A program made the translations under genes and the position numbers. Of a stretch of DNA of 64,000 nt, positions 23,217-34,329 are shown piece after piece. This DNA is from Rotaria sp. Silwood1 (lineage: Eukaryota > Rotifera > Eurotatoria > Philodinida > Philodinidae). The notes under the pieces are model-generated. The model searched no databases, was not told where the DNA came from, and worked only from the letters and a program-made list of their open reading frames with translations. The first letter of the stretch is position 1. The number at the start of each line of letters is the position of its first letter. The stretch covers positions 1,397,661 through 1,461,660 of the forward strand of contig CAJNOP010000016.1 in NCBI GenBank assembly GCA_905250075.1, in the 5' to 3' direction.

Positions 23217-26200
23217 TTAAAGTTCAAGAAATACAAGTTGATCAACAAGAAAACAATCAGCCGGTTTTTTAACAAATGCTTTAAGACCTTCAGTAATTTG
23301 TGCTTCATCAAAATTAGGATTTGTTTTTTGTGCTGTACGTTGTTGAACCAAATAGTCATAAACTTTTTCAAATGTAGATTCACCCAACAATTGTATAGCT
23401 TTTCTGAAATGATAAAATAATTCTATAGAACAAGATCAAAATCTCACATACGTTCGTAACGCATTTATTTTTGCATCTTTTGCGAATCGACCAAATGCAT
23501 CTTTAGTTGGATCATCTCTTAATGTAGCACTAGCTAAAATATAAAATGATTTCGCTCTATCGATTTAATTATTAATTAGATTTACTATCATCAATGGGTA
23601 AATTTAATGAAGTCTTTTGTCTTGTTGCACTACCAATCGTTCTTGATGGTGACTTTGATTTTCTTTCTTTATTAAAATTAGCTGGATGATTTGGACCCAT
23701 AGTTTGACTCAATGAATTCATTGTTGAGCGTTGTGAGCCAGACATTGCTCGTCGAGTTTTTGATGTTGTCTCATTTGTTTCTCGTTCACGTGTTGGACTA
23801 TGATCATTAAATTGATTATTATAATATTTTGAATCACCTTCATCAAATCCTTCAGCTAGTTGTTTATAAGTTCCCCGCATTGGGGTTATAGGACGATCTT
23901 CAGTATTACCACCAAATGAAGTATTTCTAGCACCAGTACGATTATTAAATTTACCTTCATTGGACAATTGAGTCGAGTCTGAAAAACAATATTCAAGAAA
24001 ATCAAAGGTTTTCTGAAAAAAACAACATGTTTCAGGAGCTATCACTCACTCTTCATTCAAATAAGTGAATTTATCTATTGACTGAAGAAAAAATGTTTTA
24101 ATTATATAAAAATAAAACTATAAACTTGAAGAGTACATCATCATTCTCAACTATTCTTTGGTCTAAGTCTTGTCTTACTCTTGCCGAATTTTTTTTTCTA
24201 TTGAACAAGTAATTGACGAGAGAGGTTCTTCAACTTATTGACCACTTTTGAGTTAGTACTATCATCATAATGTAGGTTCTAATATTTTATAAATATCTGA
24301 GAAAGAGTTCAGATCTATAGCTTGTTGCTGCAATAACTGTGTACTTTTATGACATGTTTTAATCAATACTGTGGTCCTCCTCAGTAGAAAACTATGGGTT
24401 CTTCGAAACCCAGGCGCAGGTCGCGTCTGGATTGGGGTCCACAAATACGCCAATCTCTAGCTTCCTAGCCCTTCGGAACATAAGGAAAAGTAATTTTCGC
24501 ATTGCGAATTGAAATTTTATATAGACATAGACCTTCACGGAAATATTTGATTGTGACAGTTTCAGATCTTTTCATTATTTTTATCCTCAAATTTCACATT
24601 GATAGAGTCATATCTTTTACATTGCTCATACATACTATTTGATTCGACGTTCTCATTTGAAGATAGGAGTAAATCAAAAGACTTGAAGCTTCCATCATAA
24701 ACTGCTCTCATCGAGATCTGTCTCTGTGCAAAGTTTCACGGCAAAATTCGAACATAAGTTTTTGCGGTGTTCTAGAGATCGACCACATCGCTCGTTTAAA
24801 TAACTCCGTCATAATGCAGTATCTCGGCGGGAATGAGGTAAAGGCACTAACTCTTCTCAGGATACTCACAATTTATTAGTCTACATGATATTCATAGTCT
24901 TCATTCAAGAGAGGTTTTGTCAGTTGAAAAGCTTCATTAGTCAATTTCAGAATTAGAAAAAATTCCAAGAAATGCAGTCAATGGTAAAAACTTATATCGC
25001 AGTACGTTCTATTGACCTTCATTACATACACTTCGTTGCTTTTTTAAACTTTTTTCTTTAAGTAACTAATATAAATTCAATAGTTTATCTTACTACGAGC
25101 ACGATTGTTAAATATTTGTCCATTTTCTTCTGAATTATCTGCTAATGGTTGTGATTGTTTCATCTAGGCCAACAAAATTGAATCAATCAGAAAATAATAA
25201 TTAGATCAACCTACAGTTCCTGAACTTTTATTTTCACGCATCATTTGTCGATTTTGAATAGTTTCAGTTACATTCGATCGGATTGCTTGACTAAAAATTA
25301 GATATTCTATCAAATTTCTATATATTTATGTCAGTGATTACTTGAATAGTTGACCATGAGCATTAGTTTCATGTAATTTTCTTTCAGCCGTTATTTGTTT
25401 GGCTGGCTTGATAGTATTTGAATTTTTTAAAGTTTGTTCTTCTTCTTCTTCTGATACTTCATTAGGTTTATTCGATGAAATATTACCAGATTCAGCATCA
25501 TCGTAATCATCAGGAATATGATCTTTACTAGATATGGACCAACTTGTGTTTTTCATTTGTCTATAATTGATTGGAGTTTGTCTAAAATATTCTCTTGTAT
25601 AAATAGATAGATAACAAGCGTTTATTTTTACGTATTAGCATTAATTTCTCTTAAACGAAGATTACCACTGATTGTATCTTCCAGTGGACCATCTAAATGA
25701 GTTCTCTAATTAAATTTAAAATAAATATTAAAAAAATTGTGATGTTTTTGTTTATATAGTTATTTTGAAAGATGATACCTGACGATGTTTAACAATAAAT
25801 GGAGTTTTCAATAAGTCAGTAGCAGTTGGTCGTTTTTTTGGATCTTTGATAAGCATTCTAATCAAATTAGAATTTATATCTTCGACACAAATAGGACTTG
25901 TAGCTGACAGATGTATAATCTGTTGTTTCTAACTTTATGAATCAATATTATCGTTCAAGAAAGATCTTTTTTTTTTAGAAAAAAAGCGTTAGATTTCTTT
26001 TTCTTCAAATCTTTCAATGTTCATAGGAGATTTCTAATTTATAAGACTATGATTACTAAAATAAATAATCGCTTTGTTTATAACAAAACAGAAATGAATT
26101 TAACATATCATTGCCATCGTTTCAAATCTATAGAGGGAACATATCCAATAGTTGGACGCTATTTACCTTCATACTTTAGCAATGAGAAAGATTCAATGAA

Positions 26201-28774
26201 ATTAAAAAATTTCAAAATGCATTTGGATTCATGTCCTATCTAACAAGATTCATCCTCGTCTTATAGTAGGTTTTTGGCCTATCCACCAGCTATTCATCGA
26301 AAATTCAATTATGAAATTTTCATTTGAAATTTAGCTGATAGACAAATCTCATACCATTAGGATGTTCTAAAAATTTTAGCATAAGCGAACATATTTTTTT
26401 CTTAAGAAATCGAGTGCCTAAGCTAAAAGTTGTAAGAGTTTGTGTTGGTCATGATATCTATCTTTTAACAAACTCTTAGTTAAAAATCTTACAAAGGAGT
26501 TTTCCATCGCTAGCTGACCTAATGACTGAAAACCTGCTCAAACAGTCATCATTCTGGTTGGATAAGGCTGGGAAGCGAACCTTTTTAGGATTTTCTTAAT
26601 TTCATTGACTCCTACTCATACACAGAACTATGGAATCGAACAGCATTCGACAATAGGACATGTTCCTCCACGAAGGATGTTTACCTTGTAATGCAACATT
26701 TTAAAACTTGACTCCAGATCTAAAATTAGGTTTTAATGAAATATATAATTAAACTTACTTTTTCAGTACATCATTTAATTCTTTTGAATATGTTGTTGGA
26801 AGTTCAGGTGCTTTTCCTTCTACAACTTTATATATAACATTCATAAGACCTTTACCACCGAAAGCATGTTCCCAAGTACACATTTCATATAATAAACAAC
26901 CAACTGACCTAAACAAAATATATAAAAATCTGCTTGTATATATATATGCTAGTATTCCAACTGAGACAATGTTCAATATCAGATTCGAAAATGGATGCGT
27001 CCAAATTTAGATCGAAGGAAGTTTTTCTTAAAACCTTAATTAGTCTCTAGATAGATGTTGAATTCGAATTCTTATTGATGAACTGTGTTGAAATAATAGC
27101 ATATCTGGTGTTGCAATTACCAACAGAGAAACTAACGACGAAACTACTCCAAGTGACATCCGTCATTTAAGTTCATATTGGACCTAAAGACAGATCTCAC
27201 GTCAGTGAGACTAGCAAAAGTCTAAAAGGGTTTTGTTCTCATGGACCTTTATAGAAAATTTATGAAAAGTTTACTAAATTTTTTACCCAGTTTTAGGTCG
27301 CTACTCCTCCGAAGGCTAAATAACCGAGTTTTGATCCAAAAAGTTGTCTACAAATAGGTCTAATGACTCTTAGAGTATTCTAAAAGATTCAGCTGAAAAC
27401 AATGTTTCTTCGTCATGTTACTAAATGTTAAAGTGAACTTGATTATTGTACCAAAATGCTATTTTTGGAAATTCAGTATCTTGATACAAGAACATTCTTT
27501 TCGTCAGAATCCTTCAGGACATTTTAAGAGTCAGTAGATCTATCTATAGGCAAAATTTTAGGTCGAAATTCTATCATTTTGATTTTTTTGGATTACCTAT
27601 AAATGAATCGAAAACTCAGTAAACCGGTTGTCACTCAATGACAAAGCCTTGTGGATTAAACATGAGCTCAAACAGTGGGTGTTAATTGAAGTAGTCCCCT
27701 CATAAGCTCGGATTCAAACACTTGTGGATAACATTCTATCATTGCTATTCTTCTCTAGAAAATTATCCATCACTTTGCGAATCCTACTTTACTATCAACG
27801 ATTTTATTATCTGAACTACCATCGTTTCAACACAATTCATCAACAAGAACTCGAATTGAATATCTATCTAGAGACTAATGTACTTTTCTAACAGAAACTT
27901 CTTCACCGATTCGACGATGAATGCATCTATTCTCAGATCTCAGGTCGAGTATGATCTCAGATTAGACTTTGGCATATATATATATATATATATGTTTTAC
28001 TAATCCTACCAAATATCTGATTTTGATTCATATCCATCATGTTTCAAAACTTCGGGCGACATGTAGTATCTTTAAAAAAATAAGAAATAGTAAAACAAAT
28101 TGATTAAAAAAAGAAATTCTCTTGTTAAACATACGGTGTTCCAGTAAATGTTGTTGCTACATCCATAGTTCCAACTAATATTCTACTTATACCAAAGTCC
28201 CCAATTTTAATATTATTAGATTTAAGAAATATATTCCTCGCTTTTAAATCTCGATGTAATACTCTTGATTTATGCATATATTGTACAGCGATTAATATTT
28301 GTATTAACCATTCAACAACTTGATCTTCTTCTAATTTACGATTTTGCTTTTTTAATTCTTTTAAACGATGATCGAGATCACCACCTTCACAATATTCAGT
28401 TACAATGCATAAGCAATCATTTTCAAGAAAACTTTCATAAAACTACATGAAAAAAGAATTAATCGTTTTCAAAAAAAAAAGTCTTTTTCTTTTTTACTTT
28501 AACAATATGTTCATTCTGTAAACTCTTTAGAAGTTGCGCCTCATTAACAGAATCAATTGTTTGTTCCTCATCCATTTCACCTAATCGAACAACCTTCAAT
28601 ACTTTTCTAAAAAATATTGACTTCATTCCAAAAAACTAAACTCTAATTTTCATACGGTTCATGTTTTGCTTTTAGATCAGTAACAAGATAAGCTGTACCA
28701 AAATTTCCAGCACCAAGTTTTTCATCAATTTTATAACGTTTTTTATAAATCTGGGGTTCATCACTTGCTGCCAT
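23217..28774 (-). CDS. NEK11: NEK11-type NIMA-related Ser/Thr kinase
   Basis: Thirteen exons, read 28774-28656, 28606-28498, 28442-28135, 28069-28010, 26908-26759, 25857-25779, 25705-25632, 25581-25342, 25290-25215, 25163-25094, 23978-23586, 23533-23452 and 23403-23217; 648 residues, close to human NEK11 (about 645). The kinase domain at about 13-275 has the glycine loop GAGNFG, Lys44, HRDLK at 139-143, DFG at 158-160, and GTPYYMSPE followed by KSDIWS. The tail region LLGESTFEKVYDYL and ADCFLVDQL matches the conserved C-terminal block of human NEK11, which is why I prefer NEK11 over other NEKs. In mammals NEK11 acts in the DNA-damage and replication-stress checkpoint, phosphorylating CDC25A; that role is inferred here. 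The middle is Ser/Thr/Asn-rich with an EEEEE stretch. Introns 4, 5 and 10 are about 0.9-1.1 kb and hold repeats. An acceptor lies 13 nt before the ATG. Confidence 0.9.
24640..25000. repeat. diverged dispersed repeat in a NEK11 intron
   Basis: Aligns by eye to 31739-32040. Shared stretches include AAATCARAAGAC, AGATCTGTCT, GCAAAGTTTCA, AAT(G/A)AG(G/A)TAAGG-like text and a GTTAGTTGAAAA-like end. Divergence is high, so the family is old; class unknown. Confidence 0.45.
27210..27560. repeat. diverged dispersed repeat in NEK11 intron 4
   Basis: The part around 27330-27430 resembles 2725-2830 and 40000-40090: a TTTTGATC start, a block like ATAGGTCTAATGACTCTTAG, and a GAAAACAATGTTT end. It probably belongs to the same old family as the neighbouring repeats. 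No coding potential. Confidence 0.4.
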
Positions 28775-28787
28775 TGTTAATAATAAT

Positions 28788-28789
28788 CT
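28788..28789 (-). promoter_or_regulatory. candidate trans-splice or 5'UTR acceptor of NEK11
   Basis: On the minus strand GTTCTTTCAG ends 13 nt before the ATG at 28774. It is a near-consensus acceptor without an obvious paired donor. Confidence 0.5.
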
Positions 28790-30791
28790 GAAAGAACAAA
28801 GACTTTATTAATCACTAATACATATTACATAACATATTGGTAATTTTCTAGGAAAAAAAAACATTGGTACGATATGTTAATTCATTTTCTGATCACTAGC
28901 AAAATATTTGTAAGTAATTCAATGTATTCTTTTGGAATATATTATAGCCTATGTTTTTAAGTTATACGAAATTTTATCATAATTTTATTTTGCTTTTATG
29001 TTTTCAACGATGATTTAAGTGAAAAAATAAAGAATAAAAATCTTTCTATCAGAACGTTCGTCATAGATTCTATCAAGTAATTGAATATGAAAACACTGTG
29101 TTATGGATTTTAATTATCGAAATAATAAAATAAAAATATGAGTCGAGTCAATATATGGAATTAAAAATAATCCTTTTGTATTAAATTAACAAAGAAGTTT
29201 TCTATGTTTCAAAAGATTTTCAAAAAGATCCTTTCATTAGTTTTTGTTTGAAAAAATTCAAGATTTTTCTAGATTTTTTTTTGGAAGCATTCTTCAAATC
29301 TAAAATTAAAAAGTAAATATTAGATCTTTAAGTTACTGAATTCGTATGAAATAAATTACTACGAAATAGATATATTTTATCTTACTTAAATCATCGTTTA
29401 TTTGATTAAATTAAATTTGTACAATTTAACTGTTAAAGCTACATTAATGTTTTTATTCGTTTACAGATTGTTTTTACTGCTTACTGCATCATATCTTGTT
29501 ACAAAATAAATATCTAATGTATTGATTTAACTATCATTTAAATGATGAAAATGCATTTAAATACAATCTTTATGTTAATCATAAAATGATTCATTTGATG
29601 AAACAATAATAATAACTGACATATCAAAGATTTTTTCTAAGGATAAAGTAACAAAAAGAGTCTTTCTTCGATGCTTCATATACTTCTCCTAATAATATAA
29701 ATTCTATCATACCATATTTTGTATTTTATTTCTTCTTGATTTATTGATAAAAATATATTATGTAGAAATGCGTTGCATTATCGAAACAAATGCATCATAC
29801 TGTCATCATAAAGGTAAAACAAAGTAAAAAAAAGTCATTTTGTATGATGTTGTTGTCTACAGCACTCCGGTTTTTTTTCTGTTCTTATTATTCATAAATA
29901 CATGACTGTGCCCATTGACGAACTAACAAGCAATGAAATCATTTTAAATAAAATTCTTCCTTTTTTTTTACAAAAAAGAAAAAAAAAATAAAAATGCTGA
30001 ATTTGTAAAAAAAAATACAATGAAACCTTTCAGCTCGTTTGCAATGTTAAAAGAAATAATTGTTTGCTTTGTTAGATATAAGAAAACATTGTCTTCATTA
30101 CAATACATAAAACAATTGGGCTAATCATAAATTTTTTTAAATCAAAAGACTTTATTATCATTAACGAAAACACAAATTGGAGAACTACTCATGAATAATG
30201 TATTACAGGAAAGAGACTTCGAACTAGAAGTGTCATATATATTGAATAGACAAATTTCACCTTATGACAGCAATACTTGAATAGATACTTGAGATAAAAG
30301 TAAGCAACAAACACGTTGAGAATTTTTTGCTTCATTCATCGTCAATACCATTTCGTGAATTTTGTTTTGAATAAACATCATCTTTTATCTATCATGTAGT
30401 TTTATGAAATCACAAAATAAGAGAGTTTGTTTAACAATTCGAATTTGCTACTGTGTTGCATGATATTTTTAGTGCCATTGTATTAATTAGAAATAATTGC
30501 ATCTTATAAGAATGTTTCTTAGCTTCTTCTAATCCAATCTATCGAGTGGCAAAATGATATATATATATGATGGCAGTGAAAGAAGGAACATTCACTTTAT
30601 TATTATACTTTATTAATGGGGTTACTATGTAATAATTAGTAATGAATTATTCGAAGTTCGAATAATGAAACAAATCGACATGTCTTATTGTCGTCATAAC
30701 CACGAAAAAATTACATATATATTCTTAATTGTTAATACATTCAATTTTTTTAAATGAAAGAGTAAAAAACTCAGTTTTCTTGAATTCACAA
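28790..30791. other. intergenic region, no gene seen
   Basis: Very AT-rich. It should include the NEK11 promoter and the 3'UTR belonging to the terminal exon at 30792-30908. No open frame of substance and no RNA gene were found. Confidence 0.45.
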
Positions 30792-30908
30792 TTACACAGG
30801 AGCCCAAACGTCACTTGATGTGATAGTACTAAATTCTTTGACGTATTCAACTGATGGTCGATTTTGAATTCGAATATTACGAAATGAAAAAGTCGCACCG
30901 CAGGGAAT
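30792..30908 (-). CDS. orphan terminal exon of an unidentified gene
   Basis: On the minus strand a good acceptor (TTCCTTCATCAG) opens a 39-codon frame starting IPCGATFSFRNIRIQNRP and ending TSSDVWAPV before a stop. Codon use and the lack of low-complexity residues make it look like real protein. I found no upstream exon between here and the Nup62-like genes at 32476, a stretch filled with old repeats, so the gene may be a truncated relic or its earlier exons may be beyond what I can recognise. The family is not recognised. A complete gene would have to fit within about 1.5 kb. Confidence 0.4.
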   Translation of the reverse strand: MPCGATFSFRNIRIQNRPSVEYVKEFSTITSSDVWAPV

Positions 30909-32475
30909 CTGATGAAGGAAAAAATAAATTATTGTCCTACGAAAACCTTGAACCCACAACCAAATCGAGCTTAGGATAATTGATGTTTATCTTATTTATC
31001 TTGCATAAGAGAAAATAAAATAGAATTAACAAGTGCTCAATATTCGAATGAATAATCTAGTGAGTACATGTCTATTTCATTTTAGGATGAGAGATGTAAG
31101 GAAATATGATTTCTTTAAAATAAATTAGTCCCATTTGAAGCTTTATTTCTGCAACGTTGAACTTTGAAAATCGATTTTGATTTGAGAATACTAATGAATT
31201 TTGTTGAAAAATTCACTAAGATGGCCATAACTGAACAAAAACGATGCATGAACAATAATTATATTAGGGTTTCTCAAGTCCTTATATGGAGTCTACATAA
31301 TGAAGTAATTTTCATTTCAACAGTAACTCATTATTTAACAAGATTCCTTCATTAATCTTCTTCTGACTATGCGACTTATAATGGGAGTCTTCCAAGTAGT
31401 AAACCGCTTTTGAATCGAAACTGCATGCATTAAATCGATTCAAATGAACCATGAATACCCTTAGAAAAATTCTATTCTGAGTTTATTGTTGCGGAAATAC
31501 TCGACTTTTACGGTATTTTTTAAATGAATATAGTTGTTTCCCTCAGGAATACGAGAAAACTGGATTTTCTAATTCCGACTTGGAACGTTGCAATGAAATA
31601 GGTCTTAATGAGAATGGTTTCTTTTGAATGTTTCAAATATTGCCGCTGTTCCCATCCTAAGATATAGCTATGATGATGGAATGTCTCAGTGTTCGTCGTT
31701 TATTCATGTAAATCGTCAAATTTAATCTTCTTATTTCAGGATAGAAGCAAATCAGAAGACCTCAGACTTTCATAACAAACATTTCTTGTTAAGATCTGTC
31801 TTCATGCAAAGTTTCAATTCGAAATTCAAAAAATCAGTTTTACGAATGTTCCTGAAACGCACCACGACATTCATTTTAAAAAAATATTTCAAAAGTCCAG
31901 CATCGCCACAGTAATAAGATAAGGTTACGGACCATGCTCAAGGTATTCACAGTTCATTTAGCCTTACTTAGTGCACATTGGTTCGACTCAGACGTGATTT
32001 ATCAGCTGAAGGACTTGTCTTGTTAGTTGAAAATCTGCTGCAGCTCACGATGGAACCTCAAGAGCAGTCTTCTTCCTATCACAATGATTTTTTACTTCTA
32101 GATACTACCTGTTATTCTAATAAAAATCCTAAAAAGATTTGAGTTCATATTGATTGTTAGTAAGCTATAGAGTTTTTAATATGCCTATTTTTTACGTCCC
32201 ATGTTTTTGAAAAACTCGTCTTTTTGAGTTTTCATATGAAACTCATGCGCCTATACGGAACTAATCTAGACTAGCTTTTATAAAAAAAAAGTTCAGAAGT
32301 TTTGAATGAAAACAGTTTCAATCATATCGAAATACATCCTCTCTGTCTATGACTACTGACATCTATTGTAGTAATAGCTGTTTCGTGATGTCATGTATTC
32401 GACATCCAATCGACCTTTGTTCTTGATATTTTAAACATTATTATTTCTATTTAATTTATTTCATAATCGAACGGA
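30909..32475. repeat. intergenic region with diverged dispersed repeats
   Basis: 31500-32040 resembles 4950-5090 and 24640-25000. 32260-32345 again carries a tail like GAATGAAAACAGTTTCAAT followed by ATCGAAATA. The direct similarity of several blocks in the same order indicates one old repeat family with at least six copies in the window. No coding sequence was recognised apart from the exon ending at 30908. Confidence 0.4.
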
Positions 32476-33030
32476 ATGTCTTCATCTTCAACACATCATT
32501 TTGTTTCAACAATTCTTGCTAAACCAAATAAAACATCAAATGATTTACAAGAAATAATTAATAAATGGAATGATGATTTATTACAAAATGAAGATTATCT
32601 TCTTCAATATGCTCATCAATTGAATCAAAAACAACAATTACTCAATAAAACAACTGAATCATTAATTCAAACTCAAGATTTATTAACAAATCTCGAAGAA
32701 AATTTAGATCAATTTCAATTATCAATTCAATCATTATCAAAATATAATGATGAATTAGAAAATAATATTGAACAATTAAAAAAAGAAAGTAAAAATCTTT
32801 TACCAAATATTCAATCAAATCATAAAATAGAAGAGGATCGTTCAATAACTTCTGACCTTATGGAATCGGTTGATAATCAATTGAATGAACTTGATAAAAC
32901 GATGAAACAACTCTATGAAAAACTTCAAATAAATACAGATAGTTCAATTGTAAATACAATAGATGATTTACAAACATGTTTTCATGATATTCATAATATT
33001 CAAGAATCAATGAAACAAATCAAATTATAA
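32476..33030 (+). CDS. Nup62-like coiled-coil nucleoporin without FG repeats, copy 1
   Basis: One exon, 184 residues. From about residue 22 (DLQEIINKWNDDLLQNEDYL) it follows the C-terminal Nsp1/Nup62 domain: the IxKW motif, a first long coiled coil to about residue 105, then a second helix DLMESVDNQLNELDKTMKQL at about 126-145. In other eukaryotes this region forms the Nup62-Nup54-Nup58 triple coiled coil at the centre of the nuclear pore. The FG-repeat half that makes the permeability barrier is absent, and I see no upstream exon that could supply it. An AATAAA at 33031-33036 touches the stop codon, and the second copy starts 48 bp later. The gene may be a structural paralogue, a dominant-negative-like form, or part of a split Nup62. 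Confidence 0.75.
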   Translation: MSSSSTHHFVSTILAKPNKTSNDLQEIINKWNDDLLQNEDYLLQYAHQLNQKQQLLNKTTESLIQTQDLLTNLEENLDQFQLSIQSLSKYNDELENNIEQLKKESKNLLPNIQSNHKIEEDRSITSDLMESVDNQLNELDKTMKQLYEKLQINTDSSIVNTIDDLQTCFHDIHNIQESMKQIKL

Positions 33031-33076
33031 AATAAAAAGAAAGACAAACTTTATTATTTTTTTTTCTTTGTATTCT

Positions 33077-33078
33077 AG
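33077..33078 (+). promoter_or_regulatory. 3' splice acceptor directly before the second Nup62-like ATG
   Basis: A long T tract followed by TTGTATTCTAG ends exactly at the base before the ATG at 33079. The 48-bp spacer after the upstream stop contains no GT donor, so an ordinary intron would have to start inside or before the first gene. Spliced-leader trans-splicing of a two-gene transcript is the better explanation. Confidence 0.6.
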
Positions 33079-33843
33079 ATGAGTTTTTTTATAGCACCTA
33101 CCACAACAACAACACCATCAACTATTCCATTAGCAACTACAAGTACGACAACAACATCAGTACCAGCAGCAGCAACAACAACAAGTAAAACAGTAACACG
33201 TACATATCGTGATTTTGAACGTTTATTAACAAAATGGCAAACTGATTTTGATACTAAACATCGTTTATCATATGAAAATTTATCACAATCAGTTCGACAA
33301 CGTGATATTGATTTATCAACATATCGTGAAACATTACAATTAATACAACGTGATATAAATCATATGCAATTACAACAAAATCATTTACAAGATGAATTAA
33401 AATTATTAGATACACACGATAAAGAATTAGAAACAAATATTATACAGTTAGAAAATGATATTTTACAATTACCACCATTACAAAATGATATTTATTCAAT
33501 TCAACAACAAAATTTATATTTAAATCAAAATTTACCATTTACTTTTAATGAACGTATGAAAAATTTTCAATTAATGGAACAATTAGATTCATTAGTTAAA
33601 TGTTCAACAAAAGATTTACAAGAAATTGTTGATAAAATGAATGAACAAGATGATGATAATGATAATGATACTGAATTAACAACGAATCAAAATCTTGATA
33701 CAACACTTGTTAATGAACAAAATATAAAACAATTAACAAAAACATTAGATTCATGTTTTAAAATGTTAGCTTTTATTGATACTAATGTTACAGATATTGA
33801 AAATAAAGTTACACAAACAACTCAACGTTTACTTAATTCATAA
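33079..33843 (+). CDS. Nup62-like coiled-coil nucleoporin without FG repeats, copy 2
   Basis: One exon, 254 residues. Residues 8-40 are a Thr-rich linker, recalling the Thr/Ala-rich linker just before the coiled coil of animal Nup62. Then come YRDFERLLTKWQTDF (about 42-56), a long coiled coil to about 140, a second segment FQLMEQLDSLVKCSTKDLQ (about 164-182), and a last helix QLTKTLDSCFKMLAFIDTN that matches the end of animal Nup62. All three helical blocks of the Nsp1-type C-terminal domain are therefore present, but there are no FG repeats. An acidic Asp/Asn insert (DDDNDNDTE) separates the second and third blocks. An AATAAA at 33872-33877 closes the unit 29 bp after the stop. It is downstream of copy 1 in a probable two-gene operon. 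Confidence 0.78.
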   Translation: MSFFIAPTTTTTPSTIPLATTSTTTTSVPAAATTTSKTVTRTYRDFERLLTKWQTDFDTKHRLSYENLSQSVRQRDIDLSTYRETLQLIQRDINHMQLQQNHLQDELKLLDTHDKELETNIIQLENDILQLPPLQNDIYSIQQQNLYLNQNLPFTFNERMKNFQLMEQLDSLVKCSTKDLQEIVDKMNEQDDDNDNDTELTTNQNLDTTLVNEQNIKQLTKTLDSCFKMLAFIDTNVTDIENKVTQTTQRLLNS

Positions 33844-33871
33844 ACTTAATGTTCTGTTTCTTTCTTGTTTA

Positions 33872-33877
33872 AATAAA
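33872..33877 (+). terminator. polyadenylation signal of the Nup62-like pair
   Basis: AATAAA 29 bp after the stop codon of the second Nup62-like gene, followed by an A-rich and then a T-rich stretch. A short 3'UTR of this kind is common in compact genomes. Confidence 0.45.
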
Positions 33878-34329
33878 AAAAATATTCTTGTGATTCAATA
33901 ACTATCTGTTTCTTTGTTCGAAAAAAAAAACATTTTCATTACATACCAGAAAAATCTATATTAACATCTTATTCTTTAGATCACTATTGTCTTCATATAA
34001 GCTTCATTACAAGTATTCTGTAAAGTATATGTGCAAGGTATGTATTTTCTTCATTTGTTTTTTTTTCATTTCATATGAATTATCTGAATTGTTTTAATAC
34101 ATTCTAAATAGTACAAAGTCTAATCAATAAATTGATATTATTATTTTTTCTTTCAATCTTAAATTGGTACTAATTACGTATAAGCTTTAAAAAAATAGAT
34201 AAATAAATAAAATTTAATTAAGATTAGAAGTAGAGAAATCAAGAAATTCATTCTTTTTCAATTGCTATAATACATACATATAAAATAATGTGATTATAAT
34301 TAAGATATTTTGGTCCTATAAATTATAAC

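Noticed and set aside
24265-24453. Short GC-richer patch on the minus strand with a 62-codon frame, possibly an exon or tRNA
   Set aside because: It lies inside NEK11 intron 10, has no splice-compatible frame with the gene, and no cloverleaf forms.
27978-27994. (TA)n run considered as a regulatory element
   Set aside because: A simple dinucleotide repeat directly beside a splice donor in an AT-rich intron; nothing else supports a function.
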